From NCBI GenBank assembly GCA_035771165.1, contig JAWNZC010000232.1:2594001-2658000 (forward strand): DNA of 64,000 nt, given 5' to 3'. Each line of letters begins with the position of its first letter. The first letter of the stretch is position 1. Under the pieces are notes generated by a model, which was not told the origin of the DNA, did not search any database, and saw only the letters and a program-made list of their open reading frames with translations. Below are positions 1 through 11,661 of the stretch, piece by piece. Position numbers and translations under genes: made by a program. Source of the DNA: Paragorgia papillata. Lineage: Eukaryota > Cnidaria > Anthozoa > Scleralcyonacea > Coralliidae.

Positions 1-535
1 TCGATTATCACGACACTTGAATCATTAAATTTTATATCACTTGACCTACAGGCTACAATTTGCACGAGCAAGTTTTCTTTGAAAATCTTTTTCTCCACAT
101 ATTTTCTGATACAAACGTTGCCAAAAGCAAATTCAATTTCTCAAATTGAAATATGTTAAAGAAAACTTGTTTGTGTTATAAGCGGGAAAATATTTGACGA
201 CTTGTGGTCTTGTGTCGCATTTTACATATTCCGCACCTGAGAGACTGAGAGTATCAGTCTGCTCAATGCTTTTCTAACAACTAAGCTCACATCCAACTGG
301 TATACGCACGACGTACAGTATAACATTTTAACGCTTTCGTGTGCTTTTCCTTTCTTTTTACGTTTTAAGGAACCCATTCTAATAACGATTGGTAGATTGG
401 TAGTGCTCCAGTTGAGAAACAACCAACTGACGACAACATCACTGTGATGGAAGAGGGCAGCCCAGCAGTGTCAGGACATATATGGTACGACGAATCTGAG
501 TCGATCACGGCACACGACGTTGAACCACTACTTAG

Positions 536-1248
536 CAGGGGCGCAACTAGGGGGGTGGGGGGGGGGGGTGGGTTGGGGTTGGGGGGGGGGGGTTGCAACC
601 CCTGCCCTTTTTAACCCCTGCCCTTTTTGTGAGACCTAATACTAGGTTAGACATTAGATAAACAAATAATTAATCGTCTGTTGTAGTAGGCAATACAATT
701 CTCCGCAAATCTGGCGAGACTCAGGGGCTTCTAGTTCGGCTTCAATCTCGTGCCCAGTTTGTAACATGCTACACCAAGTGTTTCCTAAAAACCGCTTTTC
801 TGAATTTATGGGCTCAGCTTTCGAATCTCATGGCGAAAATGAGCCAATCATAGAGATAGAGCTGGATTTTGGCACCCTGTAGGGTATGTTGGTGTGATAA
901 TTTCTTCGTTTTTACAGTAAAATTTCAACTATACTCGCTGTAGAATTAGATGAAAAAGTTCGCTCAAATTGCTGCAAATGGTGTTTCCGAGGTTCTAGAT
1001 TTCAAAATTTTTCCGGGGGGGGGACCCCCGGACCCCCCTACAAATGCGGTCACTAATTGCCTCTACTGCCCCCATCTTTTTGACACCTTGCTACAGCACT
1101 GATTGTTGTTGCACTTGTTGAGTATTCTCGGAGAAGCATAATGACTTAACGAGGATATCTAGTATCCCAAATTGTTTAGAATATTAAACGACTTTGCCCT
1201 TTTTTTTGGTTCAACCCCAGCCCTCGAAATTTTCTAGTTGCTCCCCTG
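536..1248. mobile_element. hAT-like non-autonomous DNA transposon, 5-bp TSD
   Basis: The ends are CAGGGGCGCAACTAG and, inverted, CAGGGGAGCAACTAG (14/15 match). The flanks are CTTAG at 531-535 and CTTAG at 1249-1253, a perfect 5-bp duplication. CAGGG-type ends with 5-bp duplications fit the hAT5 group. A subterminal hairpin-like GC block at about 1008-1040 (C-run/G-run) recurs in the element at 54266-55986, which supports one family. There is no transposase frame inside. Confidence 0.7.
550..592. repeat. G-run tract (potential G-quadruplex)
   Basis: This is an almost uninterrupted guanine run with single T interruptions just inside the left end of the hAT-like element. It contains at least four runs of three or more G. 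The minus-strand proline-rich frame across it is an artefact of composition. Confidence 0.7.
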
Positions 1249-1713
1249 CTTAGGTCTACATTCATGCACCAAACACCCGAGCAGACAAAACTAAACAGAA
1301 ATGACGCGGTAGTTCATGTTTCTCCAGACCCAGTGCCATCAGCTGATCGCAATCAAATAATAAAAAATCTCGATGAAATTTTAAAAAACCAAATTGAAAT
1401 TCTTTCACGACTAAACGTTCGCGATGAACATGTCGCTACTATTCGACAAATTCCAGTGAAGAAACCTTCCGCGCTATTGCCTGTGCCTATAGAATCACAG
1501 AAAATGGTCATATCCCAATGGCGACCGACAACAAAATTGTGAACGACAAAATGCTAGCGCAAGCGCTTCAGTTAAAGCCAAAAAGTTCAAGTGCTGGAAA
1601 TCAAGGCCAAGTTGATCCCCTTCGTTTTTGCCGCAGACGAACTTGTCGACAGAAATATTTCGGCCACACCCGGAATAAAGCAACTAGATCCAGATAAACT
1701 TAATCCCTTCGTG

Positions 1714-2190
1714 TGGATGTCGTTGAGTGGACGTGTGTATGTGGGCGTGTAGACGTGTACGTGTGGTTGTGGACGTGTTGTCGTGTGGACATGTGGTCGT
1801 GGACGTGTGGACGCGGACGAATGGCCGTACGTTGATGTTTGGTCGTGCACGTTTAGACATGGACGTGTGGACGTAGACGTGTGAGCGAGGACGTGTGAGC
1901 AAGGACGTGTGGTCGTAGACGTGTGTACGTGGACGTGCGGACGTAAACGTGTGGACCAGGATATGTGGACGTGTGGACGTGTGGACGTGAACATGGACAT
2001 GGACGTATAGACCTGAACGTGTGGACGTGGACATGGACGTATAGACCTGGACGTGTCGACGTGGACGTAGAGTGTTGTCGTGGTCGTGCACATGTGGACG
2101 TGTACGTATGGACGTGAAAATGTGGATGCGTGGACGTGGAGGTGTAGACGTGGACGAATGGACGTGTGGACGCGCTTACGTGGACGTGTG
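1714..2190. repeat. Degenerate GGACGT/GTGGAC hexamer minisatellite
   Basis: About 480 bases are built from variants of GGACGTGT and GTGGAC. They give Thr/Arg/Pro/His/Val-rich spurious frames on the minus strand. The array begins exactly where the BEN-like reading frame loses its sense, so it has either replaced or expanded within the 3' part of that gene. Confidence 0.85.
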
Positions 2191-2199
2191 GTCGCCGAA

Positions 2200-5100
2200 T
2201 TTTAATGCCAAATTCGATTTAATAAAGAGTCAGTGGTAGCGTACAAGGGCCGGCGTTTTGAACAGGACTTACTTTCTTAATTGAGAATTCCATCTGTCAA
2301 CTTATAAAGTTTCGGCTGTCGGTACATTTTCATTCCTGGAAACGTGTGGAAATCACACAGAAATCAATTTGCGTTCCACCATTAATGCGCCAAAGTGGAA
2401 GTGGAAGCCAGTTTTGGGAGATGGTCGATCGTTCGTCATAAAAACAAATCAAAACGGTTCTTTTAAAAACCACAAAATCAAAAAAGAGTGAAATGAGATT
2501 CTTTTGTTATATTCCTGGCATAATACAGAGAAAATCTCGTTCAGGGTTAATTGTGGCGATGATAGGCTATATAAGGGGCTGTTTACATGAGCCGGGCTAG
2601 CACGTGGTAGACCCACGTTTAAAAGTCAGATTAGTAATTTGAAATTAATACTTAAGTCTATCAAATCTGAAAACTATTACAAACATTTTCCAGAATGAGA
2701 GAAACACAAAGACAGTTTGTCCATTAAGACATAATAATAGACAAGTTACAAATGCTGTGTTGACATCAGTACCTAGGCAGCTTGACTTGAAGACCAGAGA
2801 TATAAGAAACATAAGCCACACTGCCAAGTACAGTACATCAAAGAACGTATTCGCATTGTTTACCGAGTATATAACGCCTTGCTGCATGGTATAACAACTA
2901 CAAAAAAAAAGTAATAAGTACCGAATAAGGCCAAAAGTATGTTGAACTGTTTCCATGTCTAAGCATGTAGATATCATGCAGGTGTCGTATTACCTTTACA
3001 ATTGGAAATGTCTGTTTGAAAAAGTTAAATACATTTTATATTGTATACATATTATACATATTATATATACTGTACAGCTGGGAGTTGTAATTTTAAGACT
3101 TGAAAATCGACAATTAAGGTTACCTCAAACAGTCTCAGTGCGGTTCTACCCAGAGGAGGTACGAAGCTCTTCCCACAATGCATTGCGCTTGAAGCATATC
3201 AATTTCGCACCGGAAATGCTTCACTTCATTATGAACTTTCGAGGAGTGAACGTGATTTGAAAAATAGTGTTTCGACGTTTGTGGTGCTTGGAACACTTTG
3301 GTTTGGGACTCACATGAAGTTATTTATATTTATTTTGTAACATAGCAGTACTTCGACGTTTATTATTTCGCTTGATTTGCCGCTATTCACGAATTTACAT
3401 CTGATTTTCTGATCAAGGTGACTGCTCGTCGCTCGAGGATCAGATATTATCAACATTAAACATTGCTGTCTCATCATGTCTCTGAATAGTAATGCGTTTC
3501 TAATTTGACACTTCAATACTTTTTTATTGCTTTGTTTATGCAGTCGAGTAATAACCGTCTTGATCTTAGATTTTGACTTGATCTAAATAAAAGGGTATAT
3601 TTGATATTTTTGCTCATTACTTTTGTTCATTTTGAAATGAGTTCATTATGTTGTCATTGACGAGTACTGGCTATACCTCAAGTTAATAAGTCTATCTAAT
3701 TAAGAACTGTTTCAAGAAACAACTGTTGGTATGTTCGTGCATACAGTTTCTTACCTTTAAAAACAAGTGGGTCAGGAAAACATGTCCGATTGTTTATACA
3801 GAAAATCAAGATACTGTACATGTATGGACTTTATTAATTCTGTCCCAGGGAAGAAATGATAATATAATCCAGTGGACTAACACATTTTAATTTAATTCAG
3901 TTCAAGACCCACTTTCTTCCCACATAATTAACTTTATTTTCCTCCTAAAATTTAGTTCCCCAAAAGCCATGTTATATTAATCAGTCTTTCACAAGCATAT
4001 ATCAGTCAGTGACACACTAGTAGTAGTCAGTGTCACATACAGTATTAAAGCATAAAACTAGAGGAAAGGGGCTTAACCCTTTCTTTCCTAGAGGTTGCAA
4101 CTTGATGAGTAAAATCATCTGGCATTAGAGTAAAATAATGAAGGGGGCATTTTGGGTGGCACAGGAGGGAAAGGAGTTGAATCATTTTCATCTTAAATCC
4201 CCTTCTGATAATTTCTTGCAAAAAGCTACCACGCCCAATAGTGATACAATTCTCCTCTCAATAATTATATCACCAATGCATTTTGTTACATAGACTTCTA
4301 GCTTTAATATCTTTGTAATATTAATCAAAGAGTACTACACAGCTTCAAAATGTATATTAAAGTAATGTAAAAGATCCCAAAATAAAACTCAAGTGACCGA
4401 GGCAATTCTGTTGTGCAACTTTAATATCCTCTTTCCCCTGCTCTTTAAATTGTGAAACCTGCATGTGGTTGGGACCTAGTATGAAATGTTTTTCATGAAG
4501 AAGGTTTCCAGAAAACTTTCTGTAGGAACAAAAATTGAGCATGAACCTGTAAACATGAAATAAGGACCATTACTCAGTAAATCTCTGTATTTCACAACAA
4601 CAAATGGTGTGTCATGGGGGTAATCTGGAGTGAAAATTCATGCACAAGACAACTTGCTGTCACAGGTTGAACTTAAGAACAATTACAACTCCTATGGCGA
4701 TATATGGACAGCATGCACACATAATAGTATATCCAAATAGATAGCCCAAAGTACAAAAGTTGACACCACATAATATTGAATACATAATATTGAATTAAAA
4801 CAACAGGATTTTCTTATTCTTATATATAAAATAAATACACCATCAGTACATGTAAAAGTCCTAGTTTAATACAATAGAGCTAAATTATGAAATGGGCTTT
4901 CAAATGAGCTACGGAATCAAAGAAAACAAAGCGCGAAATCAAAACAAACGCTCATCTCGTCAACTGGCGGTTCTTGGCGCGCCCCGCGGAGACGAAGCTC
5001 GAGACCAAATTTTGACAATGGCAGGTAAAAATCGAGCAGAAGCAAAATTTCAAAGAGCTCTCCTCATTCCAATTCTGGAGCAACAAGAGAAATGTTGGTA

Positions 5101-6400
5101 CCACAAGAAAGCGAATTATTTCATGTTTAAACGAGGCAAAAAAATTTCGATTTTGGCAAATATTAAGATAAATACGTTTGAATTGTACGAGGTAACTAAA
5201 CGCGTCCTAATCAGCGACTGGAAATAGTGCTTGTGAAGAAACCAATATTACGTTACAAATATACCCCTAGAGAGTGTCAAATAACAATAATGACAAAGTA
5301 AAAGACTTCAAATATTATCTACACAAATTTCACATTCAAAAGGCCACTTTTTCTAGTAAATGTAACGTAGCTTATGCGCTTACGACTCTCAGAGAATTGA
5401 AAATTTAGGTGATTTTCAACATTAAACAGTTCTTTAGTTCCTGGAGCAACAAGGAATGTTTTTATACCCACAGAACGATAATTTCCTGCTTGTTATAATA
5501 AGCTAATCAGGGTTCTTGTTGCTTCTATATAACGTCAAATACGTACATATAATCACTCGCCACTTTTCGGCCAAGTTCAGTGACCCGTAAAAGCATAAAA
5601 CATAACATTGGTTATTGAGCCGAAACCAGTACGCTACGACAAAACAAACCAGAGAAACATATTTTAGAATATCTTATTAATATCATATAAAGATCTTACC
5701 TTTTAAAACGCAGTTTTTCAATGGAAACAGCGTCAACGAAAATGTCTATAATTTGATCATCAACTGGCACGCTCCGAGCTAAGGGATGAAAACTAAACGC
5801 AATGCATTGTGGGAAGAGCTTGGCTTAGTGATTGCTTCTGAAAACTTTGAACCTTTTAGGAAACATTTATGCGCGCGGTGTTCCGTAGGTTTTCTAGACG
5901 TGCACAGGCTACGCCAAAGTTGCACAAATCATTAGCCCGAGTGAACATATGAACAGGCGTCCTGTAGTTTTAAGTACCGCAAGCCTTTTCACAAGAATAT
6001 CTAACCCCGGTAGATCAGAGATTTCGGAAACGTAAGGAGATAGCAAATCTACTATACTCGTATTAGGTATAGTTCTACCATAGTAAACAATTTCTCCCAA
6101 TTGATAAGATGCCTTGAGATGTTGGAAAAATGTTTAGCAACGTAGGCCCTTTAGTTTCATCGATTGGTAAAAATAAGGACCAGAATTTGTCCGACACGTC
6201 CGACTGATCCGCTTGAAAAGTTCCTTCTGTGTCGTCCATGACCTTAAATGATGACGCTACAGTGAGACGGTTATTTTAATACAACTAAACTCTTCGAAAT
6301 CCTGTAAAACTGGACCAAGTAAGAGATTATGAAGTTCAGCGCCTCTCTGGACCAAAATGGTCTTATTATTTCTTTTATAACTTTAATTTTCCGGGGGTTC
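2200..6400. other. Non-coding, AT-rich stretch
   Basis: No convincing gene was found on either strand. The longest frame (4892-5227, plus, 111 codons, Lys/Arg-rich, starting MGFQMSYGIKENKARNQNKR) has no recognisable motif and no splice context, and could be chance. A 24-bp sequence, AAGCTCTTCCCACAATGCAT plus TGCG, at 3164-3187 recurs inverted at 5798-5821. Confidence 0.5.
3164..3187. repeat. 24-bp motif, repeated inverted at 5798-5821
   Basis: The sequence CTTCCCACAATGCATTGCG occurs here on the plus strand and on the minus strand 2.6 kb away, with no similarity in the surrounding bases. The core CACAATGCATTG is near-palindromic. It looks like a protein-binding motif or a very old inverted-repeat end. 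No target duplication was seen. Confidence 0.4.
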
Positions 6401-6429
6401 GCTAGGGTAGATATATAATCTTTGTGAGG

Positions 6430-6640
6430 CCAATCCTTTTAAAATAACTGGTAATGGGATTATATTTCTATCAAACGAATAGTGGTGAATAGTTAATTAA
6501 AATTTCAAAATTTGATTTCCAAAACTTAAAATTTCAAAATTTGATTTTCAAAACTTGGCATTGTATTAGAGAAAATATCCATATTGTAGTTGGTCACCTG
6601 ACCAGGCTAAAATAAGAATTTCATGCATGTTCAAAATGTT
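6430..6640. repeat. Imperfect inverted repeat, partner at about 9110-9295
   Basis: The reverse complement of this segment aligns along about 190 bases with 9110-9295. Shared blocks include CATGCATGAAAT, TATTTTAG, TTTTCTCTAA, AAGTTTTGAAAAT and GTTATTTTAAAA. The two arms bracket the TTAA element at 6798-9065. They may be long ends of an older fold-back element into whose centre the TTAA element jumped. The divergence is high. Confidence 0.5.
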
Positions 6641-6797
6641 CAAAAACAAATTTTACAGTCAAACCTCAAGAAGGATGTAGAGAAACAGTTTGATATCGAG
6701 CATGCCAATTTTTAGCAGAAACAAATAACGTTTATCGTATTAACGTTTTATGTGAAGAACATCAAACCGACTCGTTGCATGTTTGATGTTTCTTTAA

Positions 6798-9065
6798 AGT
6801 GGCAGTACGACCAAAAATCGTTAACGATTTTTGCGGCTTAATCACTTCTTATGCTTAGAAGTTATACAAATATAAGAGTAAAAGCAACTTTAAGGTTGAT
6901 TTGAGTGCATAAACATCGATTAAATGTCGTATAATTTGGCATAAAATCACTCCGCCATTGCATTTTTGGAGTCCGCGAAATCAGTCAGCGGTACTACTTT
7001 GTGACGTCATCTACTCAACACAAACGCGTGATAAACCAGCCAAACTACAGAGAACGTCTTGTTGATTTGTTATACCTGTTTTGTTAAAAACGTCTTCACC
7101 TTCCGAGTCGAGTTCTAGAAACTCTGACAGCGAAAGCGAACTTTATGCGGACATTGCTGGCATGGATGGGGTCAACAATGAAGTGTTTGACAACGATCTA
7201 GAGCCGCTTGTAATGACTATATGAGGAAAAAGCGCACCAGAGCAAGCGCACATAATTTTAGAATATGAAGGAGAATACAAGAGAACAAGAACAGCAGGAA
7301 TTTTCATTTTTCAAGACGTTTTATTAAACCATGAAGTCCCAGTGCAATCATGGTACGTAGTTATTAAAATTTTATTATTGAGAGAATCATCGATTTTGTA
7401 GTTTCCAAAACAAGCGAATGGTTTTCTAGGTGTATTAAAGTGTTCGCGTTGCTCTCTTGAAGGTGTCGTTCCTGTTGTGAGATTGGAGCTGTGCCGGAAA
7501 AAAACTAACAGTGCTTGGACGATAAGGAGAATCAAACTCGCTGTATTACCGAACACCCAGGATTCAACGTCGTTTGTTTACTACGCATTTTATTGTTATG
7601 AGCCACGGATATATTTTACACACGGCCGTGTTCGACGTCCGACGCAGACCTGATTACATTTCTAACATCCATGCATTGACTCCCTCTGTCGTATTTACAT
7701 GTAACAACTAGAATATAATTGATAAAATCTAAATACGTCATTGTCACCATACTGTATATGCATTTACATGTAGCTGAACCATATCATAGTATTCCAATAG
7801 TTGTATTTTATTATAATATATCATGAATATATGTAACATTTGTATCTGTTTATATACTGTCTACGAACTTCTCGGCCCATTTATTTGTATCTGAATAGTA
7901 CTGCCGTCTTTCTACTTAAACTATTCTTTGTTTTGAGTAACTGGGCCTTCTTCAGGCATCTGTTTTCTCTTTCGATTTCCAGTAGACTACCCTAAAATTA
8001 AAATATACTGGTTGAGTGGCTATCAAAACAAACTACATGCATTATATTGAATACTGTCATAGTGGCATTTTACAGCGGCGGCGCGCAGAAGTACATTTAC
8101 CTGTGAAACTGCATTGTATTCTCTTGCATCTGTACATTCTTGTACAGTGCGGTTTCTTCATTCGGCGTAACTGTTTATTACATGTTATGATGTTCAGGAA
8201 AAATTGAGATTTACCTTTCATAACCAACTTACCTCTTTAGTGCTTCATATCTGGTGCATGGCATTTCAGGTGCAGGTTCGTCGCTGCTAACCTTTCTGGC
8301 GTTTTCTTGCCCGTTTTGCGAACTGAAACAATTCTTTAACGGCCTATAAAATTTTCAAGGTCCACGCAATATTTTTATTGTTAGTACGTGTGTGAACAAA
8401 TTTGATCCGATAATGAAACACGAGTCATAACAAGTTTGTGCAGTTACTCTTCGTCGGCTTCTCTTCGACGACGGACTTTTGGTTTCCATATTGGCGGGTT
8501 TAAAGTCATCTTTTAGGCAACGAAGGCTCGCACCTTTGGCCCCTTACGTGACGCCTTTCAAAACAAAGATCAGAAAAATGCGCAGAGCAAATAACAAAGC
8601 ACCGTGGTTAAAATTAGCGCGATATGTTTTAACCGAAAATAAACCCAAACAAGACGCTTTTTAGTTTTGGGGTTCTGGTGAAGCGAAATGCCAGCATTAC
8701 GATCAGTGCAGTTACTACACCCTTGAGCGACACAAGGAGATGGTGGCATAATTTTGTATTGCTTTTCAAGAAACTTTATTACATGTAAAAAGGTAGAATA
8801 AGTCGGGAAGACGCGTTTAAACTATGTACGTATATAGTAGGATATATGAATCTTCTTGTAGAGTGTTGAGTAGATGACGTCACAACGAGCTACCGCTATT
8901 AATAAATTGCAGGCTCCAAAAAATTTCGAAATCAAGCCAAGTGCTCGTAAAAGATAGAAAACATTTTCTAAAATCGTTTTTAAATACATGGTAAGTCATA
9001 TTAGGACCATAAGAAGTATTTTGGCTAAAAAAAACGCAAAGTGAAAATTCGATCGTACTGCCACT
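6798..9065. mobile_element. Kolobok-like DNA transposon (TTAA target), internally decayed
   Basis: The ends are AGTGGCAGTACGACC (left) and its inverse AGTGGCAGTACGATCG (right), directly flanked by TTAA at 6794-6797 and 9066-9069. The AGTG start and TTAA target match the big Kolobok element at 27986-38850, but the rest of the ends differ, so it is a separate family. A Ser/Asp/Glu-rich frame lies at 7087-7224 on the plus strand. On the minus strand, three pieces with plausible splice sites (8489-8445, 8322-8233, 7991-7881) encode short Lys/Glu-rich sequence, but their phases do not join cleanly. No transposase core is visible, so the copy is non-autonomous or heavily deleted. Confidence 0.7.
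7087..7224 (+). pseudogene. Ser/acid-rich exon fragment, possibly N-terminus of a P2X7-ballast-type gene
   Basis: The open frame encodes a serine run followed by NSDSESELYADIAGMDGVNN and an acidic tail, then a TGA. The position near the left end, the plus orientation and the Ser/acid-rich start parallel exon 1 of the ballast-domain gene in the larger Kolobok element (28226-28553). The cysteine-rich ballast part itself is absent. The relationship is inferred from position and composition rather than clear sequence identity. No upstream ATG is evident. Confidence 0.3.
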
Positions 9066-9367
9066 TTAAAGTTGAGTGCGAAATTTGCTTTTGAAGATGA
9101 TTTTGCACATGCATGAAATATTATGAAAATATTATTTTAGTCACGTGACTAGCTATAATATCGCCGTTTTCTCTAAGACGATGGAAGTTTTGAAAATAAA
9201 AATCCCGAAATTTTACTTAAAACACCACTCTATATTTGTTTTATAGAGTTATAATTCCATACTTGCTATTTTAAAAACATTCAAATCACGTGACCCCTTA
9301 GTGCAAGTCGCCTATTGTGCGCATGAAATAGGGTATATAAACTCGGTGATTTCATATAATCATTACG

Positions 9368-9565
9368 ATGTTAGGTCTACATCTGATTGCGTCTCTCTGG
9401 CTAAGTATGTTGGATGAATCTATTATTCTTGTTTATTTGAGACTTCAGAGAAGGAATGGAAAGTTTGCTGAAAGCATCAGAAGAGACATGAATACTCGAC
9501 GATTCAGAATACGTACATGTGAAGCCTGGGGAAATCAAGTACGTGTACATGAAGTGTCTGTTTGA
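9368..9565 (+). other. Unrecognised 65-codon open frame
   Basis: The frame has an arginine-rich middle (RRNGKFAESIRRDMNTRR) and a TATA-like GGGTATATAAACTCGG about 35 bases upstream. No domain was recognised. It could be the N-terminal exon of a transposase or chance. It is listed because the TATA-like box sits at a sensible distance from the ATG. Confidence 0.2.
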
Positions 9566-9619
9566 AATAACAATGGAAAATAGGTACTAAAATTTGGAAT
9601 GTTTTATCCTAATAATAAA

Positions 9620-9835
9620 ATTTCTAAAATACAATATATTTAAGAAAGCTAGTGCATTTTTTATAAATTAAACATAATGATTGACTTTGTTTTCACCAAA
9701 AAAAAGCTTTCCTTCATTTTTGGAAATAAGCTTGACGAACTACACAAATAACAGAAGTTCCTTACTCTATTAATGGCTCATTATGATAGCTGACATCATT
9801 GTAGATATTTTAAGCTGATAATCTTTTTTGTAAAA
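9620..9835. repeat. Intron-type repeat shared with 53730-53945
   Basis: Blocks such as TTTAAGAAAGCTAGTGCA, TGGCTCATTATGATAGCTGA and AAGCTGATAA occur in the same order and orientation here and at 53730-53945. Each copy lies close to an SRCR exon (10.3 kb and 53.5 kb). This fits duplication of an exon-plus-intron unit of an SRCR gene, or a dispersed element inserted in both introns. Confidence 0.55.
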
Positions 9836-10264
9836 AAATCATAAAAAATGCCTTGTAAGTTTCCATTTACGTTAATAATCTTTTTGTTAAAAAGATTTAA
9901 AAATTACCTTTCAGTTTTCAATAAAGTCGTTCTATTATAACATTTACAATATTTGCTTCCGCCAACTCAGACTATGCGCCTGCCATGCTTTAATTAATAA
10001 AACCGCAGAAGAGTTCTTTGCGTTACTTTTCGTTCTTTTCGATGGTGGTATAGAAGCAAATTTGAGGTATGCCACCCTCCTCCGGGCACTGCATAGTTGG
10101 TTTCTCTGGGCTAGTTTATGCTCTGTGTTTGTGGGCTAGTGGGCTATCGGGACAGAACGTCGAATGCTGGGCCGTCCTATGGACAAAAAAGTATTATAGC
10201 TGTTACTCCTTTTTTCCGATGAAAAAATTGTGGTGATTATATCGATAACCACCTGTTACCTGTT

Positions 10265-10450
10265 CCGCTATTACATAGGACATCGCCGCATCTAAGAAGT
10301 GCTAACAATTGTATTTCGCCCATCCTCGATGCCTGCAACTGGCCAAGTACTGCTCGCTTCCTGTAGAATCAACGCAATTTAACCGTATTTATCCAATACA
10401 ATCTGGAACTTCTCAACCTCGAAGATGTGCTCTAGCTCCAGGAAAGAATT
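10265..10450 (-). pseudogene. Decayed SRCR-domain exon
   Basis: The minus-strand translation contains NCVDSTGSEQYLASCRHRGW followed by AKYNC. This is the second half of a scavenger-receptor cysteine-rich domain (C-x-D-x-G-x-E-x-x-L-x-x-C-x-H-x-x-W), preceded by a PGA-AHLRG stretch that parallels PGASAALQG of the intact exon at 53365-53688. Stop codons and changed frames show it is no longer coding. Its 3' end keeps the sequence TTACATAGGACA, also found at the end of the intact exon, so the two exons are true relatives. It may be a relic exon of a multi-SRCR gene on the minus strand. Confidence 0.6.
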
Positions 10451-11179
10451 TAATAATCTTGCAAAATGCTACATTTACGACAACTTCAACGAGCTTAAAT
10501 GCGACTTTAACTTGTTGGAAACATTTAAGTGACATTTAAGGCTATGTTAAACGTATAGTTTACATCTGTAGAACAGATTTAAGCTAATTTAAGCAACATT
10601 GAAAGTGTCTTAAAGCTCTTTCTCGTCCTGTGGGTGTCATGCATCATGCATGGACAAAACATCAACGCCAGCACAGCTTAATATACATTAATTAAAATTG
10701 AGATTTGTGTTACTTATTAATAATATATAATATATGTGTCTACTACCAAAACTAAAGAGTATCAGATGCTGCACCAATGTGATGTGTTCAGGATTCATGG
10801 ATTGAATTGCATTGATCATGCACTGCTGTAAAAATGTCATGTGTGAGTGAAAATAATTTTCTGTTACATAATAATTAATAAAAATGAAAAAATTTGTTAG
10901 ACTCATGCAGAGCCTGTTTATATAAAGATAAGTTACTCTGTCAGTCAAGTTACTTGGCACATGCAGCACATGTGTTATTACATATACTGTTTTTGCTACC
11001 ATAGTGTCTATGTGAGAGAAAAGAGCGTCTTCCCCTGCTGAAAGCTAAGAAGTTACTTGGCTTCATTTGATTATGTATTTTTATATATATTTTAACACTG
11101 CATCCAGAAAAACCTGTTGTTATGTTCTTACTCATCGTTAAAAACGGGAGTTGGGTCTTTTGGGTTTGGATGAATAAAA

Positions 11180-11583
11180 AATAAATAAATCTACTGTTTT
11201 TTGTTTGTAATGCGTTTTGGATAATTCTTTTGTAAGGTGCTGGTAATGGTTGTGATGGGTTTAATGGTTGGTATTCTAAGTTTGTGTACCAACTTTGCAG
11301 CATAAGTCGTTGCATGTAGTTAGTGCAATAAGTAACACATTCTGTCAAGTTCCAGTCAATATTGTGTTTAGTTTGTCGGTGGTGTTCGGCAACGTGATTA
11401 GTCCCGTCTCCGTTCTTTGTTGCCCGTTTGTGTTCAGCTAGTCTCGTTTTTAGGTTTCGGCTGCCTTTTCACCGATATACGTGGCCTGGCAGTCGGCGCA
11501 TTTAACCTTGCAAACTACATCTTGTCTGTCGTAAGGTTGTTCTTTGTCTTTAACGTCAGTCAGTACATTACGTAGAGTTCTGA
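11180..11583 (-). pseudogene. Penelope-like element, GIY-YIG endonuclease half
   Basis: Read on the minus strand, broken frames give RPIRTLRNVLTDVKDKEQPY, then KVKCADCQATYIGE (the cysteine-flanked GIY-YIG core typical of Penelope-like retroelements), then LAEHKRATKNGDGTNHVAEH, and finally TECVTYCTNYMQRLMLQSWY. This is the C-terminal endonuclease region, which nicks target DNA during Penelope retrotransposition. Frameshifts and stops make it inactive. The upstream part of the same protein lies at 19446-19730, and the two were separated by the 7.85-kb transposon at 11593-19445. Confidence 0.75.
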
Positions 11584-11592
11584 TTGGTCTGT

Positions 11593-11661
11593 TAGCCTGC
11601 GTGCAGACTTTATCCGTTCCCGTTCCCCGGAGGGTAAAGTCGGCGCAACGGAGCCCGAAAG
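11593..11661 (+). repeat. Left terminal inverted repeat of the 7.85-kb element
   Basis: It has the same 69-base length as the right repeat (19377-19445) and matches its inverse except for a few substitutions around bases 18-21 and single changes further in. The 9-bp duplication TTGGTCTGT lies immediately outside. Confidence 0.85.

Larger units (their letters stand above)
396..1752 (+). pseudogene. BEN-domain-like gene fragment, split by a hAT-like insertion
   Basis: An open frame starts after an AG acceptor at 394-395 and runs to the transposon at 536. It resumes in the same frame after 1248 if a single CTTAG target copy is kept, and continues to a stop at 1542. After a frame change, 1585-1752 encodes ADELVDRNISATPGIKQLDP and following residues, which resembles the BEN domain (F..DEL..RN....LDP.kl), a DNA- and protein-binding module of chromatin factors. 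The part before it is polar with a helical, coiled-coil-like stretch (NLDEILKNQIEILSRL). The frame then runs into a degenerate tandem repeat and stops. The BEN call rests on one short motif and could be wrong. The reading-frame continuity across the insertion is directly visible. Confidence 0.45.

Noticed and set aside
1587..2093. Long minus-strand frames rich in Thr/Arg/Pro/His/Val
   Set aside because: They are read-outs of the GGACGT-type minisatellite in two overlapping frames; no domain and no splice context.
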